Assembly: GCF_000714545.1 (NCBI RefSeq)
Contig: NZ_AUNB01000026.1
Span: forward strand, 1-45,212
DNA length: 45,212 bases
Direction of reading: 5' to 3'
DNA from: Thioclava indica
GTDB taxonomy: Bacteria; Pseudomonadota; Alphaproteobacteria; Rhodobacterales; Rhodobacteraceae
Shown here: positions 34,858-44,147 of the stretch, one piece after another
Numbering within the stretch: position 1 is the stretch's first letter
How the letters are laid out: every line of letters starts with the position of its first letter
Notes under the pieces: model-generated
The model's database searches: none
Told to the model about the DNA's origin: nothing
Seen by the model: only the letters and a program-made list of their open reading frames with translations
Position numbers and translations under genes: made by a program

Positions 34858-35496
34858 TTATCGCGCCAGATGCAGCACCCGATCGGCGGCTAGCGCGTCT
34901 TGTTCATCATGGCTAACCATCAGCGCGGGAATTGCAGATGCGGCAATATGGCTCAGCACAAAGGCGCGGATGTCTTCTCGCAACCCCGTATCAAGGCGCG
35001 CAAACGCCTCGTCGATCAGAATCGCGTACGGCTGTGCCAGCAGCGCCCGCATCAGCGCCACCCGCATCCGCTGCCCGCCCGAAAGCGTTGCCGGATCGCG
35101 GGTTTCAAACCCCGCCAGCCCGGCTTGCTCCAGCGCATTTGCCACAGCTTCACGCCGCGCCGCGCGTCCACGTACCTCTGCGCGCAAACCAAAGGCAAGA
35201 TTGTCGCCCACCGACAGATGGGGAAACAGCTGCGCGTCTTGAAATAAGACCCCAACACCGCGTTTTTCGGCAGGTAACGCCCCCAAATCACCCCCATTAA
35301 GCGTGATCGTCCCGGTCGTACGAAACCCGCGCGGCAGATGTCCGCCGATATGCGCGATCAGGCTGGATTTTCCCACGCCCGATGGCCCCATCACGCAGAC
35401 CGTTTCGCCGGGCGCAACCGATAGCGAGAGCGGCGCGAACAAAGCCGCCTCTGCCCCCGGCGCGATCAGGCTCACATTGCTTAGCTCTAAACTCAT
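34858..35496 (-). CDS. ynjD: ABC transporter ATP-binding protein (YnjD-like)
   Basis: A 212-residue ABC ATPase with Walker A GPSGVGKS at 37-44, LSGGQ at 137-141, ILIDEAF at 158-164 and the H-loop MVSHDEQD. Size and neighbours match E. coli YnjD, the ATPase of the YnjBCD importer of unknown substrate, and it also resembles ThiQ. Its ATG overlaps the permease stop (ATGA). Gene symbol by synteny. Confidence 0.87.
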   Translation of the reverse strand: MSLELSNVSLIAPGAEAALFAPLSLSVAPGETVCVMGPSGVGKSSLIAHIGGHLPRGFRTTGTITLNGGDLGALPAEKRGVGVLFQDAQLFPHLSVGDNLAFGLRAEVRGRAARREAVANALEQAGLAGFETRDPATLSGGQRMRVALMRALLAQPYAILIDEAFARLDTGLREDIRAFVLSHIAASAIPALMVSHDEQDALAADRVLHLAR

Positions 35497-37148
35497 AGCG
35501 TTCCCCCCCGCAGCCCGCGCCGATTGCGATACAACCAAAGCGGCAGCGCCAAAGCCAAAAGATAGCCGATCAGCGGCAGCGCCGCCTGCATCAGCGCCAT
35601 GATCGCCGCCAAGCGTCGATCCGCGCCAGAGGCCAGCGCCACGGCCTCGGTCGCAAGCACCTGCACCCGCCCCGCGCCGGGCAGCAGAACGGCAAGATAT
35701 TGCGCCACCGACACCGCAACGCCAATCGCTGCCGCCATCGCAATCGGGGCGGCCAGCATCGGCAGCTTTACCGCCAAAAGCCGCCGCAATGGCCCCGCGC
35801 CAAGGCTAGCGGCGCTTGCCATCAAGGCAGGGTCAAGCGCCCGCCAAGGCCCTGCCAGCGCGATCATCACATAGGGAAACACGAACAGCAGTTCAGCCCA
35901 AATCACCGCCGGCGTTCCGGGCGGCAGGCCCAGCCATAGGAACCCCGTCGTCAGCCCCTGCAGAAACCCGATCTGGGGCAGCAACAGGGGCAGCGCGATC
36001 ATCCATCCCAGATGCAACCTCCTCTGCGTTCGGTCCTCGATTTCCAGCCAAAATAGAGCCAAACATAGCGCAATCGTCGTGCCTGCAACTGCCAAACCCA
36101 GCGTGAGGAGCGCCGGTCCGACCCAATCGGCGGCGTCCCAAAGCCGCATCGAAAACCCGCTCGGCAGTGCGTTTGGAAAGCGCCAAAACGTTGCCACGCT
36201 CCACAGCAACAGCGCGCCCAGCGCACCGATCCCCAAGCCTGCAACGATTATTGCCACCAACGGCCCCATCACCTGCGCGCCACTATGCCCCCGCCGCCCC
36301 CTACGCAGCCAGACGCGACCTAGCGCTGCCACCAACCGCTCCCCCGCCAGCCACGCCAGCAGACTCGCCGCCATGACCCCCAGCAAAATCACCGCCATCG
36401 CAGAGGCAGGCTGCGCCATCGCCGGATCGGGCGCGCCAAACAGCCGCAAAATCTGCACAGCCATCACCGGCGGGTTCGACGGCCCCAACACCAGCGCCAT
36501 ATCCACCACCGATAGCGAAAACCCCAGCACAATCAAAACCGGCAGGCGCAGCGCGGGGTAAAGCTGCGGCCAGATCATCAGCCGCCAGACCTGCCCGCGC
36601 GGATAGCCCAGCGCACGCCCAGCCGCCATCTGTCCGCCAATATCGCGCGGCCCGGCGGCGACCAACGTCGCGAGCACCAGAAACGGCACCTCTTTCAGCA
36701 TCAGCCCAAGGATCAGCGTCACGCCCCAAGGATCGCCCACCGTGACAAACGCAGGCGGCAAATCCCAGCCCGTGGCCCAAGGTGAGATCAGCCGCGCCGC
36801 CCAGCCCGAAGGAGCGAGCAAGAACGCCAGCCCAATCGCCAGCGCAGCATGGGGAACCGCTAAAAGCGGCGTCAGAAACCGCACCGCGCCTGCTTTGCTC
36901 ACCAGCCACATACCCAGCGGAACAGAGACCAAAAGCGACCCTAACGTTGCCCCAAGCCCGGTGACAAGCGTCAGCCGCAAGCTGCTGGAAAAACCGGGCA
37001 GGGCAAACGCTTGCGCAAAGCCTCGCCAGCCCAAATCAAACCGCCCGATCCCCGGCTGCCAGCCCAGAGCCGCGCCAAGCGTAAGGCCCACGCCAACAAA
37101 AATTGGCGCGCCAAACAGCAATAGGAACAGGGCGCGGGCAGCGATCAT
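35493..37148 (-). CDS. ynjC: ABC transporter permease, two fused domains (YnjC-like)
   Basis: A 551-residue membrane protein with about twelve membrane segments and two repeats of the binding-protein-dependent permease domain, as in YnjC, ThiP and FbpB. The conserved coupling-loop parts show as AAGRALGYPRGQVWRLMIWPQ in the first half and ASAASLGAGPLRRLLAVKLP in the second (EAA-like loops around residues 180-200 and 430-450). The ATG at 37148 overlaps the binding-protein stop. Confidence 0.88.
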   Translation of the reverse strand: MIAARALFLLLFGAPIFVGVGLTLGAALGWQPGIGRFDLGWRGFAQAFALPGFSSSLRLTLVTGLGATLGSLLVSVPLGMWLVSKAGAVRFLTPLLAVPHAALAIGLAFLLAPSGWAARLISPWATGWDLPPAFVTVGDPWGVTLILGLMLKEVPFLVLATLVAAGPRDIGGQMAAGRALGYPRGQVWRLMIWPQLYPALRLPVLIVLGFSLSVVDMALVLGPSNPPVMAVQILRLFGAPDPAMAQPASAMAVILLGVMAASLLAWLAGERLVAALGRVWLRRGRRGHSGAQVMGPLVAIIVAGLGIGALGALLLWSVATFWRFPNALPSGFSMRLWDAADWVGPALLTLGLAVAGTTIALCLALFWLEIEDRTQRRLHLGWMIALPLLLPQIGFLQGLTTGFLWLGLPPGTPAVIWAELLFVFPYVMIALAGPWRALDPALMASAASLGAGPLRRLLAVKLPMLAAPIAMAAAIGVAVSVAQYLAVLLPGAGRVQVLATEAVALASGADRRLAAIMALMQAALPLIGYLLALALPLWLYRNRRGLRGGTL

Positions 37149-38338
37149 TTCGTGTAGCGCTTGGCCCAATCTTCGGTGATCCGCGTCATCCAGCTTGGAT
37201 GCGGCTCGGGCAGGGTCGGCCCCAAATCGGCAAGCGTGGGCAGCGCCGGAGCGGTCGGCAAAGCCGCAAACGCCGCCTTGGCCGCGTCATCCAATTTGTC
37301 CGGATCGAGCACCGCATAGCTGCCCAATACGTCGATATTTTGCATATGCGCCTGCGTTGCCGGATCAAGCAGGAAATTCGCCACCAATTCGGCCCCCGCA
37401 CGATGCGCCGCGTTATAGGGAATAGCCACGAAAGACATGTTTCCGATCGAGCCATCCTCGGGCACCCAAACGCGCACGCTGGGCGGCAAGACCTGTTGCC
37501 CGATCATCGCAGCCGGGGCCGCCGGATCGAGGAACATCGCGAAATCAGTCTCTCCATCGGCCAAAAGCTGGGCTTGCGCGCTTTCATTCTCGGGGAAATC
37601 TCGGCCCTGATGCCACATATTCGGACGCAGCGCGTCATACCACGCCCAAAGCGGCGCGGTTTCCTTGGCATAGCTCGCATCGGTGACGGGGGCTGCCAAG
37701 GCTGCCGGATCTGGAGCCATCTCGACCAAAGCCTGTTTCAGAAAGGTCGCGCCCATAAAATTCGCCGGATTCGGGTGGGTGAAACGCCCCGGATGTGCGC
37801 CCGCCCAAGCGCCGAGGCCCGCCATGTCCTTAGGCAAGTCGCTCACCCGATCCCCGTCATAGGCAAAGACGAATTTCGCAAGCCGCCACGGGCTTTCATA
37901 GCCCTCGGTGGGCACGGTAAAATCCGTTGTCGCCGCCGACCCCGGCGCAAGATCAAGATATTTCGCATTCGGCAGATCGGTCAGAAACGGCCCCGCCAAC
38001 AGCCCCGCCTGTTTCATCGCCAGAAAATTCGGACCGTTGATCCAGATCAGATCAACCGCGCCACCGCTATCCTTGCCTGCCGCCTTTTCAGCCTGCACGC
38101 GCGAGACCGCCTCGGCCGTATCGCTTAGCTTTACCTGTTCCACAGTAACGCCGTGACGCGCTTGCATCTGCTCTGACACCCAATCGATGAACGCATTGGT
38201 GCGCGGATCGCCTCCCCACGCGTTGAAATACACCGTCTGACCCTTGGCCTCGGCCTGCGTCTGCGCCCAATCCGCCAATGCCGGAGTGCCCAGCGCAAAA
38301 GACGCCGCAAGACCCAGCGCGATAACAAGTTTCTTCAT
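37145..38338 (-). CDS. ynjB: ABC transporter substrate-binding protein (YnjB-like)
   Basis: A 397-residue periplasmic binding protein with a signal peptide (to ALA at about residue 22). It begins VYFNAWGGDPRTNAFIDW, and DLIWINGPNFLAMKQAGLL, PTEGYESPW and NPANFMG follow, as in YnjB (COG4134), which differs from ThiB in these places. The ligand is unknown. The start is 2 bases after the stop of the phosphotransferase gene. Confidence 0.88.
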   Translation of the reverse strand: MKKLVIALGLAASFALGTPALADWAQTQAEAKGQTVYFNAWGGDPRTNAFIDWVSEQMQARHGVTVEQVKLSDTAEAVSRVQAEKAAGKDSGGAVDLIWINGPNFLAMKQAGLLAGPFLTDLPNAKYLDLAPGSAATTDFTVPTEGYESPWRLAKFVFAYDGDRVSDLPKDMAGLGAWAGAHPGRFTHPNPANFMGATFLKQALVEMAPDPAALAAPVTDASYAKETAPLWAWYDALRPNMWHQGRDFPENESAQAQLLADGETDFAMFLDPAAPAAMIGQQVLPPSVRVWVPEDGSIGNMSFVAIPYNAAHRAGAELVANFLLDPATQAHMQNIDVLGSYAVLDPDKLDDAAKAAFAALPTAPALPTLADLGPTLPEPHPSWMTRITEDWAKRYTK

Positions 38339-38340
38339 AG

Positions 38341-38955
38341 CTACTCCGTGTCGGAAAATGCCCGCCAGCCCATCAGCCAGCGGGTGAGCGTGGTCAGGGT
38401 GCAGGCCAGCGCGAACAGATAGGCGAGCAACGGAAAGGCTGCAGGGAACAGGCAGATCGCGGCGAAGAACAAGATCGTCTCGGCCCCCTCGGTCAGCCCG
38501 CCCAGATAGTAGATGCCTTTGCTCGGATAGCTTTGCGCGCTCATCTCACGTTTCGCGGCAATCGAAGCAAAGGCCAGAAAGCTGGACCCGCTGCCGACAA
38601 AAGCCGCGATCAACACGCTGGCCGCCAGCGCATTGCGCGCCGGATCGGCCAGCGCAAACCCGACCGGGATCAGCGCGTAAAACACAAAATCAAGCGCGAT
38701 ATCAAGGAAAGCCCCGCGATCCGTCGGCCCGTTAATCCGCGCGATGGCCCCGTCCAGACCATCCGCCAAACGATTGAGCAATATCAGCACCAGCGCCAGC
38801 CAATAGGCCTGCATCGCCAGCGCCGGTATCGCCAACAGCCCGATCGCAAACCCCGTAACCGTTACCTGATCGGCGCGCACGCCCCGCGCAGCCAGCGCCG
38901 CGGCAGGTGAGCGCAACATCGCGCGCTGAAGCGGTAAGAGTGCTGCATCAATCAT
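38341..38955 (-). CDS. ynjF: CDP-alcohol phosphatidyltransferase-family protein (YnjF-like)
   Basis: A 204-residue membrane enzyme of the CDP-alcohol phosphotransferase family. The signature is DGLDGAIAR...G...D...D at about residues 65-90, with seven residues between AR and G as in E. coli YnjF. FIxSGSSFLAFAS-type and YYLGGLTEGAETILFF parts also match YnjF closely. The family joins a CDP-linked phospho-lipid to an alcohol; the alcohol here is unknown. The ATG at 38955 overlaps the stop of the upstream fusion protein. Confidence 0.9.
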   Translation of the reverse strand: MIDAALLPLQRAMLRSPAAALAARGVRADQVTVTGFAIGLLAIPALAMQAYWLALVLILLNRLADGLDGAIARINGPTDRGAFLDIALDFVFYALIPVGFALADPARNALAASVLIAAFVGSGSSFLAFASIAAKREMSAQSYPSKGIYYLGGLTEGAETILFFAAICLFPAAFPLLAYLFALACTLTTLTRWLMGWRAFSDTE

Positions 38956-41066
38956 CCGCGCCTCCATGTCATGAACCGACTTGCCAGCGCCAACATGCGC
39001 GGGTTCACATGCCCCTGCCGCCAGCGTCCGGCCGCGTTTTTGGCAGCTTCCGACCAGCTTGGATAGATATGGGGCGTGGACAGGATCTTGCCCAGCCCCA
39101 GCTTGTGACGCATCGCGAGCGTGACTTCGGCGAGGATTTCGCCCGCATGATCGCCCAAAACGGTCGCGCCCAAAATCTTATCCGAGCCTTTCGCCGTAAT
39201 GATCTGCACAAACCCCTCGCGCGCGCCCTCAGTGATGGCGCGGTCCAGATCGCCCAGCGGATAGCGCACAACTTCATGCGCGATCTCCTGCGCCTCGGCT
39301 TCCGCCACGGTTAACCCGACACGCGCAACTTCGGGCGCTGTGAAAACCGCCGCCGGAATCGGTGCCGAAGCCGCCTTGAACCGCCAGAACGGAGCCGCAA
39401 GCGCATTCGCCGCCGCGATCCAGCCCTGATGCCCGGCCGCATTGGTCAGCTGCAACGGCCCCGCCACATCGCCCGCCGCAAGGATATTGGGCAGCAGCGT
39501 CTCAAGGTATTCGTTGGTTTCAATCACCCGATCGGTGCGAATACCTAGCTCTTCCAGACCATACCCCTCAAGCCGCGCGCGCCGGCCCACAGCGACCAGT
39601 AGCATGTCAAATGCGATCCGCGTGCCATCGTCCAACTCGACCCATTTGTCGCCATCGACACCAAATTGCATCGCTTTCGCACCGGCTTTCACGTCCACAC
39701 CGTCATGGCGTAGCGCCGCTTGCAGCGCGTCCGAGACCTCAGGCTCTTCGCGCTCCACCAACCGGTCCGCCGCTTCGATCAGCGTCACACCACCGCCCAG
39801 CCGCGCAATCGCCTGCGCCAACTCACAGCCAATCGGTCCGCCACCCAAAATGACCATCCGCTCGGGCGGGGCGGGGCGCGCAGCCAGCGCCGCCCAAAGC
39901 GTTTCCGAGGTCAGCGGCTCGACCTGATCCAGCCCCGGCAAGGGCGGGATCACCGGCGCGGCCCCTGTCGCCAGCACAATCGCGCGGCTGGACCAGCGCT
40001 GGCCGTCCATCTCGACGGTCCAGGGGTCGATCAGCGTGGCATGACCGCGCCGCACATCCACGCCCAAGCCCTCATAGCGCTCGACCGAGTCGTTGGGCGC
40101 AATCGTCGCGATCACCTCGGAAATCCGCGCCGTCACGCGCGACCAATCCACCACAGGTTCACTGCTGACACCCAACGCTGCCCCGGCGCTCGCATTCGCG
40201 GCCGCACGGCCCGAGGCAATCAGTGCTTTGGACGGAACGCAGCCGGAATTCAGGCAATCGCCGCCCATTTGCGCCTGCTCAACCAGCGTCACCTTCGCCT
40301 TGGCTTGCGCTGCGACATAAGACGCCACCAGCCCCGCCGCTCCCGCGCCAATCACCGTGAGATTGCGATCAAAGCTTTTCGGGCGCGTAAAGCCACGATA
40401 GGCCCGGCGGCGCGCTACGATGCGCAAGCCTGCCCGCGCGATCCACGGGAAAATCGCGAGCAACACAAACGCCCCCAGCAACCCCGGCGACAAGATGCCC
40501 GACAGACTGTTAAGCTGCCCAAGCTGCGCGCCGGCGGCCACGTAAACCACCGTGCCCGGCAACATCCCCAACTGCGAAATAATGTAGAACCGCAACGCCT
40601 TCATCTGCGTCAACCCAAAGGCAAGGTTGATCACGAAGAACGGCACGACGGGGATCAGCCGCAAGGAAAACAGATAAAACGCCCCATCGCGCGCCACGCC
40701 CTTTTCGATCGCGCCCAACCGATTGCCCAGCTTGCCGCGAACCCAGTCACGCATCAGATAACGGCCCACCAAGAACGCCAGAAGCGCCCCGATAGACGAG
40801 GCAAACGAGATCAACACCAACCCTTGCCAGAATCCGAACAAGGCCGCGCCCAGCAGCGTCATCCACAGCGCAAACGGCAAGGATAGAGCCGCAATTGCGA
40901 CGTAAAGAACGAAAAACCCCAGCGGCAGCGCCAGCGGATAGCTCGCTTGCCACCCCCGCAAACCGTCGCGCAAATTGCGCAGCGAATCCGGGCTCGGATC
41001 GGCCACAATAAAGGTCGCTATGACAGCCACCACGATCAGTGCCGCGAATATAATAGGTTTGCGCAT
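38952..41066 (-). CDS. TVP38/TMEM64 membrane domain fused to FAD disulfide oxidoreductase
   Basis: A 704-residue fusion. Residues ~45-220 form a TVP38/TMEM64 (DedA-like, YdjX/YdjZ) membrane domain with GRYLMRDWVR and FSLRLIPVVPFFVINLAFG. Residues ~235-700 form a mercuric reductase/dihydrolipoamide dehydrogenase-like enzyme: FAD site VIGAGAAG, redox disulfide CLNSGC at 271-276, NAD site ILGGGPIGCELA and ILAAGDVAG. The C-terminal PHIYPSWSEAAKNAA stands where the family has its dimer-interface His. Such fusions occur in other bacteria. It is first in the operon with the ynjF/B/C/D homologs. Start ATG at 41066, or 41078. Confidence 0.9.
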   Translation of the reverse strand: MRKPIIFAALIVVAVIATFIVADPSPDSLRNLRDGLRGWQASYPLALPLGFFVLYVAIAALSLPFALWMTLLGAALFGFWQGLVLISFASSIGALLAFLVGRYLMRDWVRGKLGNRLGAIEKGVARDGAFYLFSLRLIPVVPFFVINLAFGLTQMKALRFYIISQLGMLPGTVVYVAAGAQLGQLNSLSGILSPGLLGAFVLLAIFPWIARAGLRIVARRRAYRGFTRPKSFDRNLTVIGAGAAGLVASYVAAQAKAKVTLVEQAQMGGDCLNSGCVPSKALIASGRAAANASAGAALGVSSEPVVDWSRVTARISEVIATIAPNDSVERYEGLGVDVRRGHATLIDPWTVEMDGQRWSSRAIVLATGAAPVIPPLPGLDQVEPLTSETLWAALAARPAPPERMVILGGGPIGCELAQAIARLGGGVTLIEAADRLVEREEPEVSDALQAALRHDGVDVKAGAKAMQFGVDGDKWVELDDGTRIAFDMLLVAVGRRARLEGYGLEELGIRTDRVIETNEYLETLLPNILAAGDVAGPLQLTNAAGHQGWIAAANALAAPFWRFKAASAPIPAAVFTAPEVARVGLTVAEAEAQEIAHEVVRYPLGDLDRAITEGAREGFVQIITAKGSDKILGATVLGDHAGEILAEVTLAMRHKLGLGKILSTPHIYPSWSEAAKNAAGRWRQGHVNPRMLALASRFMTWRRG

Positions 41067-41199
41067 CGGTCCCCGCATGTGTCGTTTTAGTGATAAAGCC
41101 CAGAGGCTACTTTCCCAAGACGTTTCAATGGTGCATTTCGTTACACTCTTTCGCTCATCGCGTGGCTTTGACAGTGTTACGCAATAAATGGAGGCAGGG

Positions 41200-42012
41200 A
41201 TGCATTTTCTTGGACTCGACGGCGGCGGCAGCGGATGTCGCGCGGTTCTGGCGGATAAAACGGGGCGCATTATTGGGCGGGGATCGGCAGGTCCGGCCAA
41301 TATCGCAAGCGACCTCGCAAGCGCTACGCACAATATTCGCACCGCTTGCGATGAGGCGATGGCGGGCGTCGAGATAGCCGATATGCGCGCAGTTCTCGGG
41401 CTTGCAGGCGCGAATCTCGGCGACGCCGCCGAGGCGCTTGCCGCGCAACTCCCGTTTCAGGCACGCGTGGTGCAAGATGTGACCACCTCGGTGCGGGGCG
41501 CGCTGGGCACGGGCGACGGGATCGTCGCGGCGATCGGCACCGGCTCGGTTTTTGCGCGCCAGATGGGGGGCGTGATCCATTCGATTGGGGGCTGGGGGCT
41601 GCGTTTGGGCGATGAGGGCTCGGGGGCGTGGATCGGTCGCGCGCTTGGGATGGCCGCCGCGCGCGCGTCGGATGGATTTTGTGAGATCACGCCGCTTTTG
41701 CGCGATGCGCTCAGCGAATGGGACGGTCGCGCGGGGCTGATTGCCTTCAGTCTGCGCGCCACCGCCGCCGATTGGGCGGCATACGCGCCGCGTGTGCTCA
41801 ATTCTGATGATACCGCCGCTTACGAGATCCGCGATCAGGCCGAGGCCGAAATTCGCGCGGCGATCACCCTGCTGCAACCCGAATCCCCGCTGCCGGTGAC
41901 TTGGATCGGCGGATTGGGCAAGTTACTGGCGCTGCCGGACTGGCCCGCGCAGGAGCCATTGGGGACATCGCTTGACGGGGCCTTGGCGATGGCGATGGAG
42001 GGTCGAACATGA
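41200..42012 (+). CDS. N-acetylglucosamine kinase (BadF/BadG family)
   Basis: A 270-residue ASKHA-fold kinase. The phosphate loops are visible as LGLDGGGSGCRAVLAD at the N-terminus and AAIGTGSVFA, plus GGWGLRLGDEGSGAWIG, which is typical for GlcNAc kinases of the BadF group. It makes GlcNAc-6-phosphate; nagA follows with an ATGA overlap, supporting that substrate. The ATG at 41200 has GGAGG 5 bases before it. Confidence 0.87.
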   Translation: MHFLGLDGGGSGCRAVLADKTGRIIGRGSAGPANIASDLASATHNIRTACDEAMAGVEIADMRAVLGLAGANLGDAAEALAAQLPFQARVVQDVTTSVRGALGTGDGIVAAIGTGSVFARQMGGVIHSIGGWGLRLGDEGSGAWIGRALGMAAARASDGFCEITPLLRDALSEWDGRAGLIAFSLRATAADWAAYAPRVLNSDDTAAYEIRDQAEAEIRAAITLLQPESPLPVTWIGGLGKLLALPDWPAQEPLGTSLDGALAMAMEGRT

Positions 42013-43151
42013 GCCAACTTATAATCGAAGCCGCGCGCGTTTTTGACGGGTCCGAGATGCTTGAAAACCACGCAATTGTGCTGGAACAGGGTCGAATTAC
42101 AGCGATTTTGCCGCTGACCGAGGTCCCCTCGGGCGACACCATCGCGCTGCCCGATGGCGTGCTTGCTCCCGGTTTGGTCGATCTGCAAGTCAATGGCGGT
42201 GGCGGCGTGATGCTGGACGGCGATGTGACGCAAGATCGCCTTGCCACGATCTGCGCCGCGCATGCTGGCCTTGGCGCGACGTCGATCCTGCCGACGCTGA
42301 TCACCGACAGTTTTGCCGCGACGCAAACCGTGCTGGCGGCGGGCGTGACCGCCGTTGGCCGCGTGCCGGGCTTCGCCGGGCTGCATCTGGAAGGTCCCCA
42401 TCTTGACCCTAAGCGCCCCGGTTGCCACCCGCCCGGCCTGATCCGCCCGATGGATGAGGGCGATATCGAGCTGCTGCTAGAGGCCAAAACCGGCCTGCCC
42501 GCGCTAATCGTCACGCTCTCGCCCGCCTCGGCTACGCCCGAGCAGATCGCGCGGCTGTCTGATGGCGGGATTATCGTCAGCCTCGGCCATTCCGAGTGCA
42601 GTTTCGAGCAAGCCCAGAGCGCAGTGGAGGCCGGCGCGCATATGGTTACCCATCTGTTCAACGCGATGAGCCAGCTTAGCAGCCGCACCCCCGGTCTGGT
42701 CGGCGCGGCGCTTGCCTTGCCAGTATCGGCGGGGCTGATCGCTGATGGCATCCATGTGCATCCCGAAACGATCCGCCTCGCACTGGCGGCTAAACAGCGG
42801 GGCGATCTGTTCCTGGTGAGCGATGCGATGGCCTGTGCAGGCTCTAACATGGCGGAATTTGACTTGGCCGGGCGCAGAATCTTGCGTCAGAACGGCGCGC
42901 TTCGGTTGCAAGACGGCACGTTGGCCGGGGCCGATCTGTCGCTGCCCCAAGCGATCCGCTACATGATCGAGACGGTCGGTGTCGCACCCGAGCGCGCCCT
43001 CGCCATGGCCACCCGCATCCCCGCGCAAGCAATTGGCGCGCCATTGGGCCGGATCGCGCCGGGCTTCCCCGCCGATCTGGTGCATTTCGATGAAAACTGG
43101 GCGCTCACCCGCGTTTGGCAAGGCGGTCAGGCGAAATCCGTCACCGCATAG
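42009..43151 (+). CDS. nagA: N-acetylglucosamine-6-phosphate deacetylase
   Basis: A 380-residue amidohydrolase. DLQVNGGGG is the usual opening, with Glu in LEGPHLDPKRPGCH, His in LGHSECSF and THLFNAMS, DGIHVHPE, and the catalytic Asp in LVSDAMACAG. It makes glucosamine-6-phosphate and acetate, for cell-wall amino sugar reuse. No nagB is seen here. Its 3' end overlaps serB by 25 bases on the opposite strand. Confidence 0.95.
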   Translation: MSQLIIEAARVFDGSEMLENHAIVLEQGRITAILPLTEVPSGDTIALPDGVLAPGLVDLQVNGGGGVMLDGDVTQDRLATICAAHAGLGATSILPTLITDSFAATQTVLAAGVTAVGRVPGFAGLHLEGPHLDPKRPGCHPPGLIRPMDEGDIELLLEAKTGLPALIVTLSPASATPEQIARLSDGGIIVSLGHSECSFEQAQSAVEAGAHMVTHLFNAMSQLSSRTPGLVGAALALPVSAGLIADGIHVHPETIRLALAAKQRGDLFLVSDAMACAGSNMAEFDLAGRRILRQNGALRLQDGTLAGADLSLPQAIRYMIETVGVAPERALAMATRIPAQAIGAPLGRIAPGFPADLVHFDENWALTRVWQGGQAKSVTA

Positions 43152-43999
43152 CCCTGAATATACAGTAACGCGCTCAGATCGCCGTGATTGATGCGAATGT
43201 CGCATTGCGCCGCGACCGAGGGCTTGGCGTGCAGTGCCACCCCGGCGCCCGCCAGCCCCAGCATTCCCAGATCATTCGCGCCATCACCCACCGCCATAAC
43301 GTCGCCATGGGCAATCCCGAGCCGATCTGAAATCTCAAGCAACGCCTGTACCTTCGCCTCACGCCCAAGGATCGGGCGGGCCACGTCACCCGTCAAATGT
43401 CCATCCGTCACTAACAGCGTGTTCGCACGGTTCTCGTCAAAACCCAGCGTCTTGGCGACATGTCCGGTAAAGGCGGTAAATCCCCCCGATACCAGCGCGC
43501 AATACGCCCCGTTCGCCTTCATCGTCGCCAGCAGATCATGCCCGCCCGGCATGAAGCTGATCCGCGTTTCGATGACCTCTTCGATCACGCTATCGGGCAA
43601 CCCTTTGAGCAAGCCGACCCGTTCCGTCAACGCCCCCTCAAAGTCCAATTCGCCATTCATCGCCCGCGCGGTGATATCCTTGACCCGCGCCCCGACGCCG
43701 GCCACATCGGCCAGCTCGTCGATACATTCCTGCTGGATCATCGTGCTGTCCATATCGGCCAGCAACATCTGCTTTCGCCGCCCTTCGCTGGGCTGCACCA
43801 CCAGATCGACACCCAGCCCCTGCAAGCCTTCCCAAGCCTGCGCGGCATTGCGCGGCACCGTGTCGCAGGAGAACTCGGCGGCGACATTGGGGTTGAGCCA
43901 ACGCGCATCGCCGCCCCCCCACGCGCCGCAGAGCGCATCCAGCGTGGCCTGATCCAGATTGGCCTGCGACGGGTCGGCGATCAGCGTGGCGGTGAACAT
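43127..43999 (-). CDS. serB: Phosphoserine phosphatase
   Basis: A 290-residue SerB. The HAD part begins LADMDSTMIQQECIDELAD at about residue 80, with VSGGFTAFTGHVA and GDGANDLGML following; the N-terminal ~75 residues are a regulatory-like domain as in proteobacterial SerB. It makes serine from phosphoserine. The ATG at 43999 is chosen for the MFTATLIADPS start; the longer frame lacks support. It is divergent from serC. Confidence 0.96.
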   Translation of the reverse strand: MFTATLIADPSQANLDQATLDALCGAWGGGDARWLNPNVAAEFSCDTVPRNAAQAWEGLQGLGVDLVVQPSEGRRKQMLLADMDSTMIQQECIDELADVAGVGARVKDITARAMNGELDFEGALTERVGLLKGLPDSVIEEVIETRISFMPGGHDLLATMKANGAYCALVSGGFTAFTGHVAKTLGFDENRANTLLVTDGHLTGDVARPILGREAKVQALLEISDRLGIAHGDVMAVGDGANDLGMLGLAGAGVALHAKPSVAAQCDIRINHGDLSALLYIQGYAVTDFA

Positions 44000-44095
44000 G
44001 CGCGCTCCTGTGGGAAATGTCGTATCCGGGACGTGATGCGGCGCATTAGACGAATTTTCCCTCTTGCGCCAGAGGGGCACCGCGCGTATCTGCGG

Positions 44096-44147
44096 CAGCG
44101 GGACACCCTTCCCCAACGAAGGGCACATATCTGAAAGGATACCAGCA
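44096..44147 (+). promoter_or_regulatory. Candidate serC leader RNA
   Basis: Just before serC a stem CCCTTC/GAAGGG (44106-44111, 44118-44123) is followed by TATC...GATA (44128-44141), whose loop and 3' side carry the AAAGGA ribosome site. This position and shape recall the serC RNA motif of alphaproteobacteria, found upstream of serC. I rely on memory of the motif, so treat it as a candidate. Confidence 0.55.

Noticed and set aside
37103-38128. 341-codon plus-strand frame opposite the ynjB-like gene
   Set aside because: Antisense shadow: the minus strand has a signal peptide, family motifs and operon overlaps, while this frame has only a His/Arg-rich composition.
39720-40886. 388-codon plus-strand frame opposite the TVP38-FAD fusion
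   Set aside because: Antisense shadow rich in Arg, Gln and His with no domain, opposite a clear two-domain enzyme.
41160-41199. TTGACA as a -35 box for the GlcNAc kinase gene
   Set aside because: A -10 box at normal distance would fall on the ribosome site and start codon, so this would not fit a leadered mRNA.
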